Source: Fuchsiella alkaliacetigena
GTDB taxonomy: Bacteria; Bacillota; Halanaerobiia; Halobacteroidales; Acetohalobiaceae
Direction of reading: 5' to 3'
DNA: 51,077 nucleotides
Assembly: GCF_023227765.1 (NCBI RefSeq)
Contig: NZ_JALKBZ010000018.1
Span: forward strand, 1-51,077
This document shows positions 7,715 to 15,055 of the stretch, one piece after another (the first letter of the stretch is position 1; every line of letters begins with the position of its first letter). The position numbers and the translations under genes are program-made. The notes beneath the pieces are model-generated. The model did no database searches. It saw only the letters and a list, made by a program, of their open reading frames with translations, and had not been told where the DNA came from.

Positions 7715-7748
7715 AGAATAGTAATAAAGGTACCTTTATTACTATTCT
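7715..7748 (+). terminator. Terminator after the alcohol dehydrogenase
   Basis: The 34 bases form a perfect palindrome with 17-base arms centred on GGTACC. It lies 33 bases after the stop codon and most likely folds into a long terminator hairpin. Confidence 0.7.
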
Positions 7749-7857
7749 GGGCTTTATATTGATATAATGCTAAAAATTTTGAAAAATTAATATTGAAAAG
7801 AAGGATATTTTCAATGTGTATATAATCACTTAGTATAGAGTTTCAAAAGTTTAATTT

Positions 7858-7967
7858 TGCCTCCGAGCATTCTATTCCTAAAAATAATACTTGATATTTA
7901 TGGAGGGATGCCATTGGGTATTTGGAGAAATCTAGATGCCTCCCAGCTTTGGAAAGGAGCACTAAAA
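7858..7967 (+). promoter_or_regulatory. Moco/Tuco-type riboswitch upstream of AOR
   Basis: GCCTCCGAG (7859-7867) opens the element; CCTCC (7860-7864) can pair with GGAGG (7902-7906). A GAAA-capped hairpin (7921-7936), GCCTCCC (7938-7944) and GGAAAGGAG (7951-7959) complete the core. The AOR ribosome site TAAGGAGGAG follows 12 bases later with no terminator, so control is probably translational. A TATAAT at 7821-7826 may be the -10 element, but I find no good -35. The element and the palindromic terminator account for the 306-bp gap 7683-7988. Confidence 0.8.
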
Positions 7968-7988
7968 AAATAAGGAGGAGTTTACATT

Positions 7989-9719
7989 ATGAAGATTTAT
8001 CGAGTGAATATGACTGAAGGCGAAGTTACTACTGAAGATGTAAAAGATGCTTATGCTGCTTTAGGTGGTCGGGGACTTACTTCTCAAATTGTTGCTGATG
8101 AGGTTAGCCCTACTTGTAATCCAATTGGTCCTAAGAATAAGTTGGTAATTGCTCCTGGACTATTATCAGGAACAATGGCGCCAAGTTCTGGTCGCTTATC
8201 TGTAGGGGCTAAAAGTCCTTTGACTGGTACTATTAAGGAGTCTAATGCTGGTGGTACAGCGGCTCAAAAATTGGCTAAATTAGGTATAAAAGCAATTATT
8301 ATCGAAGGAAAGCCAGCGGACGATAAGCTTTACACTATGACAGTCAATAAAGATGGTATTCAGTTGGAAGATGTATCTGATGACTTAATTGGCAAGGGCA
8401 ATTATGAAGTGATGGAGAAGATTCAAGCAGAATTAGGGGAAAAGGTTTGTGTCATGTCTATTGGTCAGGCTGGAGAGTATAGGTTAGAGTCTGCTTCAAT
8501 TGCTGTCTCTGACCCTGAAGGTCGTCCTACACGACATTGTGGACGGGGCGGTACTGGGGCTGTGATGGGTGCTAAAGGAGTCAAAGCCATAGTTATTGAT
8601 GATAGCGATGCTCCGGGAGTGCCGATAGTTGATCAGGATAGGTTTAAGGAAGCTTCTCGTGCTTTAGCTAAGTCTTTGTTAGATCATCCAGTATGTGGCG
8701 AAGGATTACCTGAGTACGGAACAGCAATTTTAATCAATATTTTAAATGAATCTGGTGGACTGCCAACTGAAAACTTCAAAACAGGGCGTTTTGAGGGAGC
8801 AGATGAGATTAGTGGTGAAACAATAGCGGATGTTATTAGTGATCGGGGAGGGCAAAAAACTCACTCTTGTCATCCAGGCTGTGTGATGAGATGTTCTCAG
8901 ATTTATAATGATAAAGATGGTGAGTATTTAACAGGTGGCTTTGAGTATGAAACTGTCTGGGGTTTTGGTGCTAATACTAAAGTCGATGATATAGATGCTA
9001 TTGCTATGATGGATCGAATTTGTGATGATGTGGGAATAGATACTATTGAGATGGGGGTTGCTGTTGGAGTGGCTATGGATGCAGGGGTGATTGAATTTGG
9101 CGATGCTGAAGGAGCAATTGATCTTTTAGAGCAGGTAGGTGAAGGTACTCCACTTGGTAGAATTATCGGTAGTGGAGCTGGATTTACTGCTAAAGCCTTT
9201 GGTTTAGACCGAGTACCAGTAGTTAAAAACCAGGGTATTCCTGCTTATGATCCGCGGGCTGTTAAAGGTGTAGGTGTTACTTATGCTACAAGTACTATGG
9301 GAGCGGATCATACAGCTGGTTATGCTGTCACAAGTAATATCCTAAGTATCGGTGGTGAAGTAGATCCTTTAAGTAAGGAAGGTCAGGTCGAGCTTTCACA
9401 AGGATTACAAATAGCTACTGCTGCTGTAGATAGTACTGGTCTTTGTATCTTTGCTGCTTTTGCAATCTTGGATGACGAAAATGCTTTACCGGCTGTAATA
9501 GATATGCTCAATGCTCAGTATGGTTTAGAGCTAGAAGCTGATGATGTAACTGCCCTTGGAAAGTCTATTATTAAGACTGAAAGAGAGTTCAATATTGAAG
9601 CTGGATTTACTAAAGCAGATGATAGACTACCTGATTTCTTCGTAGACGAGGAATGCCCACCACATAATGTTAAGTTTGATATAACTGATGAAGAGCTTGA
9701 TGGGCTTTATAACTTTTAG
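7989..9719 (+). CDS. aor: Tungsten-containing aldehyde:ferredoxin oxidoreductase
   Basis: The 576-residue cytoplasmic enzyme oxidises aldehydes to carboxylates (or reduces acids) with ferredoxin, using a tungsto-bispterin cofactor and one [4Fe-4S] cluster. Visible features: an N-terminal pterin-binding half with APGLLSGTMAPSSGRLSVGAKSPLTG, cluster cysteines C294, C298 and C302 (SCHPGCVMRC) and a fourth at C486 (DSTGLCIF), and GADHTAGY near the active site. Length is typical. It is preceded by a Moco/Tuco riboswitch and followed nine bases later by a MoaD-like gene, as often seen for AOR. With the alcohol dehydrogenase it could convert acid to aldehyde to alcohol or the reverse. Family assignment is firm; the physiological substrate is not. 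Confidence 0.95.
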   Translation: MKIYRVNMTEGEVTTEDVKDAYAALGGRGLTSQIVADEVSPTCNPIGPKNKLVIAPGLLSGTMAPSSGRLSVGAKSPLTGTIKESNAGGTAAQKLAKLGIKAIIIEGKPADDKLYTMTVNKDGIQLEDVSDDLIGKGNYEVMEKIQAELGEKVCVMSIGQAGEYRLESASIAVSDPEGRPTRHCGRGGTGAVMGAKGVKAIVIDDSDAPGVPIVDQDRFKEASRALAKSLLDHPVCGEGLPEYGTAILINILNESGGLPTENFKTGRFEGADEISGETIADVISDRGGQKTHSCHPGCVMRCSQIYNDKDGEYLTGGFEYETVWGFGANTKVDDIDAIAMMDRICDDVGIDTIEMGVAVGVAMDAGVIEFGDAEGAIDLLEQVGEGTPLGRIIGSGAGFTAKAFGLDRVPVVKNQGIPAYDPRAVKGVGVTYATSTMGADHTAGYAVTSNILSIGGEVDPLSKEGQVELSQGLQIATAAVDSTGLCIFAAFAILDDENALPAVIDMLNAQYGLELEADDVTALGKSIIKTEREFNIEAGFTKADDRLPDFFVDEECPPHNVKFDITDEELDGLYNF

Positions 9720-9727
9720 TAGGAGAG

Positions 9728-9967
9728 ATGAAGATGAAGGTAACTGTTAGGTTATTTGCTACTTTAAAAGACTTACTACCTAAGGATCGGAAGAAAGTTT
9801 TGGTAGAGTTAGCAGAGGGAAGTACAGTTAATGATGTGGCTGAACATTTTAAGATCCCTCAAGAAGAAACTTTGATTATTAAAGTTAATGGTAGAAGTGC
9901 AGATAAGAGTACGGTATTAAAAGATGGAGATAGAGTTGGGATTTTTCCTCCGGTTGGCGGAGGTTAA
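9728..9967 (+). CDS. MoaD/ThiS-family sulfur carrier protein
   Basis: The 79-residue beta-grasp protein ends in GIFPPVGGG, giving the exposed C-terminal Gly-Gly that is adenylated and thiocarboxylated in MoaD. MoaD supplies the dithiolene sulfurs of molybdopterin. It starts nine bases after AOR, within the same transcript, and precedes an E1-like gene that could activate it. AOR-linked MoaD proteins are common and probably serve tungstopterin synthesis. ThiS is an alternative, but there are no thiamine genes nearby. Confidence 0.88.
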   Translation: MKMKVTVRLFATLKDLLPKDRKKVLVELAEGSTVNDVAEHFKIPQEETLIIKVNGRSADKSTVLKDGDRVGIFPPVGGG

Positions 9968-9978
9968 AGAGTGAATTT

Positions 9979-10030
9979 GCGAAGGATAAAAGATCAGTGG
10001 TCTTTACTATCTTTTATCCTTCGCGTTTCT
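9979..10030 (+). terminator. Strong hairpin between the moaD-like and E1-like genes
   Basis: A perfect 16-bp stem (9979-9994 with 10009-10024) precedes a moderately T-rich run. It could terminate the AOR-moaD transcript or reduce expression of the following gene. Confidence 0.7.
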
Positions 10031-10050
10031 ATATTAGGAGGAGTTAGAAT

Positions 10051-10722
10051 ATGGAGTTTCTGCAAAGACAGAAATTGATGTTTAGTCAGGAAGAATCGAA
10101 GTTAATTTCTAATTTGACTGTTTTAGTAGCTGGAGTAGGAGGGCTAGGAACTCATCAAGCTATAGAATTACAAAGGGTTGGGGTTAAAAAGATATATTTA
10201 ATAGACTCTGATAGAATTGAAGTGTCTAACTTGAATCGTCAAGTTCTATATGGAAAGGATGATATAGGAAAGTTTAAAGCAGTAAAAGCTAAAGAGATTC
10301 TTGCTGATTTTAAGCTAGGAACTGAGATTGTGGCTGTTACTGAAAGAGTTACTAAAGATACGGAAATCCCGGAGGATGTTGATCTGATTTTTGATGCTTT
10401 TGATAATTTTGAAAGCAGATATGAATTGGAGGAATTAGCAAATAAATATAAATTACCCTTGATTCATGGTGGAGTTAGTTCCTGGTATGGTCAAATAACA
10501 AGTATTATCCCCGGAGAGACTCTTAGATTAAAAGAAATAATTGGAGAAGTAAAAGCTACAACTGGAGAAATTCCAGCTTTTTCACCAGTTGTTTCGGTTA
10601 TCGCTTCATTACAGGTGATGGAAGGCATTAAAGTTATCTTAGATAGGGATAATGTACTTATCAACAAGCTTTTATTAGTGGATTTAAATGATTATTCAAT
10701 GGATATCATTGAAGTTAAATAA
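10051..10722 (+). CDS. E1-like adenylyltransferase (MoeB/ThiF/HesA family)
   Basis: The 223-residue protein has the nucleotide loop VAGVGGLG (26-33) and a conserved acidic/asparagine segment (DSDRIEVSNLNRQ), so it should adenylate the C-terminus of a MoaD-like carrier. Unlike E. coli MoeB it contains no cysteine at all: both Zn-binding CxxC pairs and the cysteine before the C-terminal helix are missing (TGEIPAFSPVVSVIASLQ). It may therefore only adenylate, or use another sulfur donor. The start is ATG after TAGGAGGAG. The two MoaD-like genes on either side are likely partners. Confidence 0.85.
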   Translation: MEFLQRQKLMFSQEESKLISNLTVLVAGVGGLGTHQAIELQRVGVKKIYLIDSDRIEVSNLNRQVLYGKDDIGKFKAVKAKEILADFKLGTEIVAVTERVTKDTEIPEDVDLIFDAFDNFESRYELEELANKYKLPLIHGGVSSWYGQITSIIPGETLRLKEIIGEVKATTGEIPAFSPVVSVIASLQVMEGIKVILDRDNVLINKLLLVDLNDYSMDIIEVK

Positions 10723-10730
10723 AGTCAGTT

Positions 10731-10778
10731 CTAAATCTTGTCTCTTAAGGTATTTTAAAGAGGACTTAGATTTTAAAT
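10731..10778 (+). other. Imperfect hairpin before the second MoaD-like gene
   Basis: AAATCT plus TCTCTT on the 5' side can pair with AAGAGG plus AGATTT on the 3' side with a small bulge. It may be a weak terminator or an mRNA leader structure. Confidence 0.35.
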
Positions 10779-10806
10779 CTAATTTGTGGAGGGAGAGGTT
10801 AAAGTA

Positions 10807-11139
10807 ATGGCTAAACTAGATATTGAGGTTTCTGCAGAGCCAATAGGTGCTAAGCAGGTTGAGGTTAGGGTTTTTTCTTACCTTAAAAAGGTCTTTGATA
10901 AACGCGGCTGGCCTTCTCCGGTATATTTTGAATTAGAGATAGCCTGTTCGGCGGTAGAGTTGGCTCAACTGATGGATTTGCCATTGGATGAGCTAGAAGG
11001 TGTATTTATAAATGGTAAGGCTAAGCCCTTAGATGAGGGATGGGTTGAAGCAGGGGATAGAATAGCCTTTACTCCGCCGGGGGTGCCGGGCCCGTATAGA
11101 TATATACTGGGGCTGAAGAGAACATCTGAAGAGGATTGA
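10807..11139 (+). CDS. MoaD/ubiquitin-like beta-grasp protein without terminal Gly-Gly
   Basis: This protein of about 110 residues has a ThiS/MoaD-like fold signature near its end (ELEGVFINGKAKPLDEGWVEAGDRIAFTPP), but the usual terminal GG is replaced by GVPGPYRYILG and an extra acidic tail. It could not be thiocarboxylated as it stands unless it is processed. An in-frame GTG at 10786 would add seven residues, but the GGAGGGAGAGG ribosome site lies between that GTG and the ATG at 10807, so I choose the ATG. The context points to AOR cofactor assembly or a structural role with AOR. Confidence 0.75.
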   Translation: MAKLDIEVSAEPIGAKQVEVRVFSYLKKVFDKRGWPSPVYFELEIACSAVELAQLMDLPLDELEGVFINGKAKPLDEGWVEAGDRIAFTPPGVPGPYRYILGLKRTSEED

Positions 11140-11140
11140 T

Positions 11141-11183
11141 AATAGATAATGGATGCTCAATAGCATCCATTATCTATTTTTTT
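11141..11183 (+). terminator. Rho-independent terminator
   Basis: A perfect 17-bp stem (11141-11157 with 11162-11178) with a CAAT loop is followed by a run of Ts. It ends the AOR gene cluster. Confidence 0.93.
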
Positions 11184-11257
11184 AACTTGCATTTCTCATA
11201 GACTAAGCCTTTGGCTAATGGTAAACTGAAGATAAAAGTTAAAGGAGGCTATAATCA

Positions 11258-12211
11258 ATGGAGATGGATCAGCAAAAAGTTAGACAAAATGCTTATCGAA
11301 TTACAAATCAAGAAGGGAAGGTAGCTCTAAGAGTTAGAGTACCGGGAGGGCATCTTAAGGCTGAGTATCTTTCCATTTTGGAGGAAATAGCTCAGGATTA
11401 TGGTAATGGTACTTTGCATATTACTTCTCGGCAGGGTTTTGAGATTCCTGAGTTAGATTGGGAAAATATTGAGCTGATTAATAAAAAGATTAGTCCTCTG
11501 TTAAAGGGGTTAAAAGAGGAGTTAGGGGTAAAGATTGTAGATATAGAGGCGGGCTACCCAGCAGCTGGCACTAGGAATATTATAGCTTGTATAGGTGATA
11601 GGGTGTGTAGGCTTTCCCATTGTGATGCTACAGAGTTTGCTCAAGAAATAGAGAGGGCTATTTATCCTGATCATAGAAATTTAAAGGTGGGTATTTCAGG
11701 CTGTGCTAATGATTGTATGAAAGTTCATTTGCAGGATTTTGGTATTATAGCTATGATAAAGCCTCTTTATATTGAAGAGCGCTGTATAGACTGTGATAGA
11801 TGCGTAGAGGTTTGTAGAGATAGGGCTAGGGCTGCTTTGAGTTATCAGGGCCCTAACTTAAGACTCGATAATCAGCGCTGTATAGGTTGTGGTGAATGTA
11901 TCTCTGAATGTCCTACTGGAGCTTGGAGGGGAGAAGGGCCCTATTATAAGTTATTGATTATGGGCCGTACCGGAAAGAAGAATCCGCGTCTAGCCTCTAC
12001 TTTTTTAAAATGGACTACTAAAGAGGTGATTATACAGATACTTAATAATGCCTATCAATATATAGATAAGCATATAGATTCTGCTAAATCAAAAGAGTAT
12101 ATTAGCTATATAGTAGATCGAACTGGATATCCGCTTTTTAAAGAAGAGCTATTGCAAAATGTAGAGCTAAATTCAGAGGCTCAGCTAACTAAGCATATTA
12201 ATTTTAAATAA
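11258..12211 (+). CDS. AsrC-like siroheme/[4Fe-4S] sulfite reductase subunit
   Basis: The 317-residue cytoplasmic protein belongs to the nitrite/sulfite reductase superfamily. An N-terminal ferredoxin-like domain ends in TLHITSRQGFEIP, and the siroheme-[4Fe-4S] cysteines follow as C-x5-C (ACIGDRVC) and C-x3-C (GCANDC). A two-cluster ferredoxin insert follows (CIDCDRCVEVC and CIGCGECISECP). This layout is that of AsrC, the catalytic subunit of anaerobic sulfite reductase. The partners AsrA and AsrB are not nearby, so it either works with distant subunits or reduces another substrate. It lies alone between two terminator/promoter regions, ahead of nrfA. Confidence 0.85.
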   Translation: MEMDQQKVRQNAYRITNQEGKVALRVRVPGGHLKAEYLSILEEIAQDYGNGTLHITSRQGFEIPELDWENIELINKKISPLLKGLKEELGVKIVDIEAGYPAAGTRNIIACIGDRVCRLSHCDATEFAQEIERAIYPDHRNLKVGISGCANDCMKVHLQDFGIIAMIKPLYIEERCIDCDRCVEVCRDRARAALSYQGPNLRLDNQRCIGCGECISECPTGAWRGEGPYYKLLIMGRTGKKNPRLASTFLKWTTKEVIIQILNNAYQYIDKHIDSAKSKEYISYIVDRTGYPLFKEELLQNVELNSEAQLTKHINFK

Positions 12212-12314
12212 AACTTAATCAGCAGAGAATTTATATTATCGTTCATCCCCAAGAAAACTTCAGCCAATTCTATTTGAATTTTCATAATTTTTGTGACTAT
12301 TTTATGGCTATTTT

Positions 12315-12355
12315 ATGACATATGTCATTTAAAGTTGACTAATCTTTGTTATAAT
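12315..12355 (+). promoter_or_regulatory. nrfA promoter with FNR-like palindrome
   Basis: The perfect palindrome ATGACATATGTCAT (12315-12328) is centred about 40.5 bp before the start predicted from TATAAT at 12350-12355. That is the class II activator position of Crp/Fnr proteins, and no good -35 element is present. The TGA half-sites have the same spacing from the centre as in FNR boxes. Confidence 0.7.
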
Positions 12356-12403
12356 TTTAACAATACGATACTAAACCATCAAACGAAAGGGGGATGTCAA
12401 CAA

Positions 12404-13693
12404 ATGAATAAAAAGATTTTGTTCTTATTAGCTATTAGCTTAGTATTTGCATTAGTTATGGTAGGCTGTCAAGAAGATGTTGAAGAGACTGAGGAGTTTA
12501 GAGGTTTTGACTCTCTAGAAGAAGCTGCAGACTCAGATGCTTGGGAGGCTTATTTTCCAGCTCAGTATCAGGAATGGGTGGCTACTGAGGAGATGACTAT
12601 TAATCCAGATGATACTACATATGGAGGAGCAGCTATGTATGTGGACGGAGAGGTAGTCAAGATGGATTACTTAGAAATCTATCCATTTCTAAAGACTACT
12701 TATGCAGGATTCCCATTTAGTCAAAGCTATTATCGTTCGCGAGGGCATGCTTATGCCTTACAGGATGTTTTGGAGACGGGAAGACTACCCGACTTTGACG
12801 AAAGACCAGCGGCCTGCTTGTCTTGTAAGAGTACCGATGTAGTGGTACAGGAGGATAAGTATGGAGATGACTTTTATAGTAAGTCCTTTGCCGAGGTTAG
12901 CAAAGATAATACTGTTGGCTGTTTAGACTGTCATGATCATGAGGACGCTTCTGTAGTAGCCCAGAGGTCTTATGTTGGAGAAGCATTAGACCACGATACA
13001 TTTGAGAATATGAATCCGGAAGGGCGCTCTGATTTAAGTTGTGCTCAATGTCACGTTAACTACCACTTTGATCCTGAAACTACCAAAATCACCTTGCCGT
13101 GGACCTATGGTTTAACGGTTGAGGATCAGCTGGCTCATTATGATAGTGTAGGAAGAGTTAACGATGAGTGGGAGCACGAGATAACTGGAGCCTTAGTTGC
13201 TAAAGTTCAGCACCCTGAGTATGAACTATTCCACGAAGGCTTAAAAACAAATGTTCACTCCAATATGGGCTTAGGCTGTGAGGACTGTCATATGCCACAG
13301 CAGGTTGATGAAGCGGGTAATGAGTATAGCTTCCATCAGTGGACTAGTCCTTTAACTCACGTAGAAGACTCTTGCTTGGACTGTCATAGCGGCTGGGGAG
13401 AAGATGGAGTAATAGAAAGAACTGAGGCAGTACAGAGCGAGGTTTATGAAAAGCAGAATAGATTAGGTGATGAACTAGCAGGATTTATTGATAAGCTAGG
13501 AGCTGCCAAGGATGAGGGCTCTCTAACAGACTCTGAGTTAGAGGAAGCTCAAGCTATTCACAGAGAGGCTCAGTTCTACTGGGACTTTGTCTGGGTAGAG
13601 AACAGTAATGGCTTCCATAACTGGGAAGAGGCTAATAGAATATTAGATAATGCTGAAGAATTAATTAATGAAGGTCTGGAGATAGTAGAATAG
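12404..13693 (+). CDS. nrfA: Ammonia-forming cytochrome c nitrite reductase (pentaheme)
   Basis: This enzyme reduces nitrite to ammonium outside the membrane. The protein has about 429 residues and five heme sites: the catalytic CLSCK (138-142) with lysine as heme ligand, then CLDCH (173-177), CAQCH (213-217), CEDCH (292-296) and CLDCH (324-328). The first-site CxxCK identifies NrfA. The N-terminus is a lipoprotein signal ending VMVGC, so the enzyme is likely membrane-anchored by lipid. No NrfH quinol dehydrogenase gene is adjacent. The ATG at 12404 is chosen because it follows AAAGGGGGA and begins the signal peptide; an upstream in-frame start would add a stretch lacking signal character. 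Confidence 0.95.
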   Translation: MNKKILFLLAISLVFALVMVGCQEDVEETEEFRGFDSLEEAADSDAWEAYFPAQYQEWVATEEMTINPDDTTYGGAAMYVDGEVVKMDYLEIYPFLKTTYAGFPFSQSYYRSRGHAYALQDVLETGRLPDFDERPAACLSCKSTDVVVQEDKYGDDFYSKSFAEVSKDNTVGCLDCHDHEDASVVAQRSYVGEALDHDTFENMNPEGRSDLSCAQCHVNYHFDPETTKITLPWTYGLTVEDQLAHYDSVGRVNDEWEHEITGALVAKVQHPEYELFHEGLKTNVHSNMGLGCEDCHMPQQVDEAGNEYSFHQWTSPLTHVEDSCLDCHSGWGEDGVIERTEAVQSEVYEKQNRLGDELAGFIDKLGAAKDEGSLTDSELEEAQAIHREAQFYWDFVWVENSNGFHNWEEANRILDNAEELINEGLEIVE

Positions 13694-13699
13694 TATGTA

Positions 13700-13745
13700 A
13701 AAAGCTCTGTGAAAACCTTAAAGCTTTCACAGAGCTTTTAATTTA
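13700..13745 (+). terminator. Terminator after nrfA
   Basis: A 15-bp stem (13700-13714 with 13725-13739) is followed by TTTTAATTTAT. A near-identical hairpin recurs at 19630-19667. Confidence 0.9.
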
Positions 13746-13779
13746 TCTATTCGATACTGTAGTAGAAAAAGCTGAGTAA

Positions 13780-13908
13780 ATAGTTATCATTAGTAATAAG
13801 ATGTTTGCTGATAGTCAACAAGTTTCAGCAGCAACTCAAGAACAGTTAAATTCTATTGAGGAAATTTATTACTTTGTAGAAAAACTATTTAGCTCTAGTA
13901 AGGATTAA
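13780..13908 (+). pseudogene. C-terminal remnant of a methyl-accepting chemotaxis protein
   Basis: The open frame after a TAA at 13777 encodes about 42 residues including MFADSQQVSAATQEQLNSIE, the typical end of an MCP signalling domain, and stops at 13906-13908. The membrane and signalling-tip parts are absent. It is a stranded gene fragment between nrfA and the nap operon. Together with the nrfA terminator and the next promoter it explains the 361-bp gap 13694-14054. Confidence 0.7.
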
Positions 13909-13928
13909 CTCATTGTTAAAATGATCAT

Positions 13929-13972
13929 TTATGATATATGTCATAAAATTTACTTAAAAAAGGTGCTATAAT
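13929..13972 (+). promoter_or_regulatory. nap operon promoter with FNR-like palindrome
   Basis: TTATGATATATGTCATAA (13929-13946) has 8 of 9 paired positions and shares its core with the nrfA site. Its centre (13937.5) lies 41.5 bp before the start predicted from an extended -10 (TGCTATAAT, 13964-13972). This is the canonical class II Crp/Fnr geometry. Confidence 0.72.
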
Positions 13973-14054
13973 TTGCAATAGATTGTTCTTAGGTTCACTT
14001 AATTTTTGACTAGCTATATTTTTTATCTTTTAAAAAAGAAAGGAGGGCTTTTAA

Positions 14055-14750
14055 GTGGTTGAAAAAAGGATTGAAAGGAATAATTTGAAAAAGAGGTTTT
14101 TGCATTGGACGCATACGTTGGCTACTTTATTTCTTTATCTTACTGGCTTGAGTTGGTATTTTGCTGATGGAGGTGGATTCTTAGGAAATTATCAGTTAAT
14201 AGCTACTGTTCATCGCATTTCAGCAGCAGTCTTTATTGTGATTCCTTTAGGAATGTTGATTTTGAATTTTGAAGGCTTTAAAGAGTTTTTAAGGGAGTTT
14301 CTAAGTTGGAGTAAAAATGATACTAAGTGGCTATTAAAAACTCCTAGTTATTTTTTGAATTATGACCAGGCAGATATGCCAACAGTTGAAGGGCGCTATA
14401 ATCCTGGCCAGAAGTTTGCTGGTTGGCTGATTATAGGGGTTGCTTTAATGTTGGTCGGGAGTGGAATAGTTAGGGTTTTCTTTATCCATGAGTTCTCTCC
14501 TTCTTTTCTGGTCAACATCTTTAGCTTAGCTCATCGAGTTTCAATGGCTATTTTAGGTTTTGTATTAATTGGTCATATTTTCTTGGGAGCAGGTATATTT
14601 AAACCTTATCGAGGTATGTGGCGAGCTATGTTTGGAGATGGTACTTTAAAAACAGAGTTTGCTAAGAAACATTGGCCGCGCTGGGTCGAAAGTAAAGCTC
14701 AAGATGTGGTTGAAGAGGAAGAAAGTTCAGCAAAACTGAATCTTAATTAA
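14055..14750 (+). CDS. Cytochrome b membrane subunit (FdnI/PhsC-like)
   Basis: The 231-residue integral membrane protein has about four transmembrane helices and histidines placed as diheme b ligands (FLHWTH near the start, VHRISA, LAHRVSMAILGF and IGHIFLG). This is the architecture of the formate dehydrogenase gamma/thiosulfate reductase cytochrome b family, which exchanges electrons between the quinone pool and a catalytic subunit. It opens the nap operon, and no NapC gene is present, so it may be the menaquinol oxidase feeding NapA. The GTG start follows AAAGGAGGG. A role with a formate dehydrogenase is possible but no membrane formate dehydrogenase is nearby. Confidence 0.82.
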   Translation: MVEKRIERNNLKKRFLHWTHTLATLFLYLTGLSWYFADGGGFLGNYQLIATVHRISAAVFIVIPLGMLILNFEGFKEFLREFLSWSKNDTKWLLKTPSYFLNYDQADMPTVEGRYNPGQKFAGWLIIGVALMLVGSGIVRVFFIHEFSPSFLVNIFSLAHRVSMAILGFVLIGHIFLGAGIFKPYRGMWRAMFGDGTLKTEFAKKHWPRWVESKAQDVVEEEESSAKLNLN

Positions 14751-14762
14751 GGAGTGACGCTA

Positions 14763-15035
14763 GTGATTATTGCTGGTATTTTAGTAACGGTTAAAGAGGA
14801 AAAAAAAGCTGAAATTAAAGATGTTTTAAGTTCTTTTGCTGAGGTGACTATTTATGAAGTAGAAGAAACTGACAGGATAGTTTTGGTTTTAGAAGCGAAG
14901 AGTCGTAAAGAGCTAAAGAACTTTGTGGAAAGAGAAATAGCTTCGTTGGCTGGAGTAATAAATGCTGCTCCAGCTTATACGAATAGTGAACTTGATATTT
15001 TAAATTCAAAAGAAGATGAATTAATTTTGAATTAA
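14763..15035 (+). CDS. napD: NapD-like Tat-signal chaperone
   Basis: The protein of about 90 residues begins MIIAGILVTV, like NapD, a small ferredoxin-fold chaperone that binds the twin-arginine signal of NapA and delays export until cofactor is inserted. It ends two bases before the first ATG near napA. A GTG at 14754 is also in frame, but it overlaps the TAAGGAG ribosome site; the GTG at 14763 has proper spacing and gives the usual N-terminus. Identity rests on length, start motif and position. Confidence 0.75.
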   Translation: MIIAGILVTVKEEKKAEIKDVLSSFAEVTIYEVEETDRIVLVLEAKSRKELKNFVEREIASLAGVINAAPAYTNSELDILNSKEDELILN

Positions 15036-15055
15036 TTATGAAGGAGGTAGAGAAA

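Noticed and set aside
7749-7988. sigma-54 promoter before AOR
   Set aside because: No GG/GC pair with the correct 12-bp step and flanking consensus could be found.
12293-13693. Longer nrfA starting at 12293
   Set aside because: The extra residues lack signal character and cover the promoter; ATG at 12404 has a ribosome site and begins a lipoprotein signal.
15038-15055. napA start at the ATG 15038
   Set aside because: This ATG lies upstream of the AAGGAGGT ribosome site; GTG at 15056 has ideal spacing and gives the standard Tat start.
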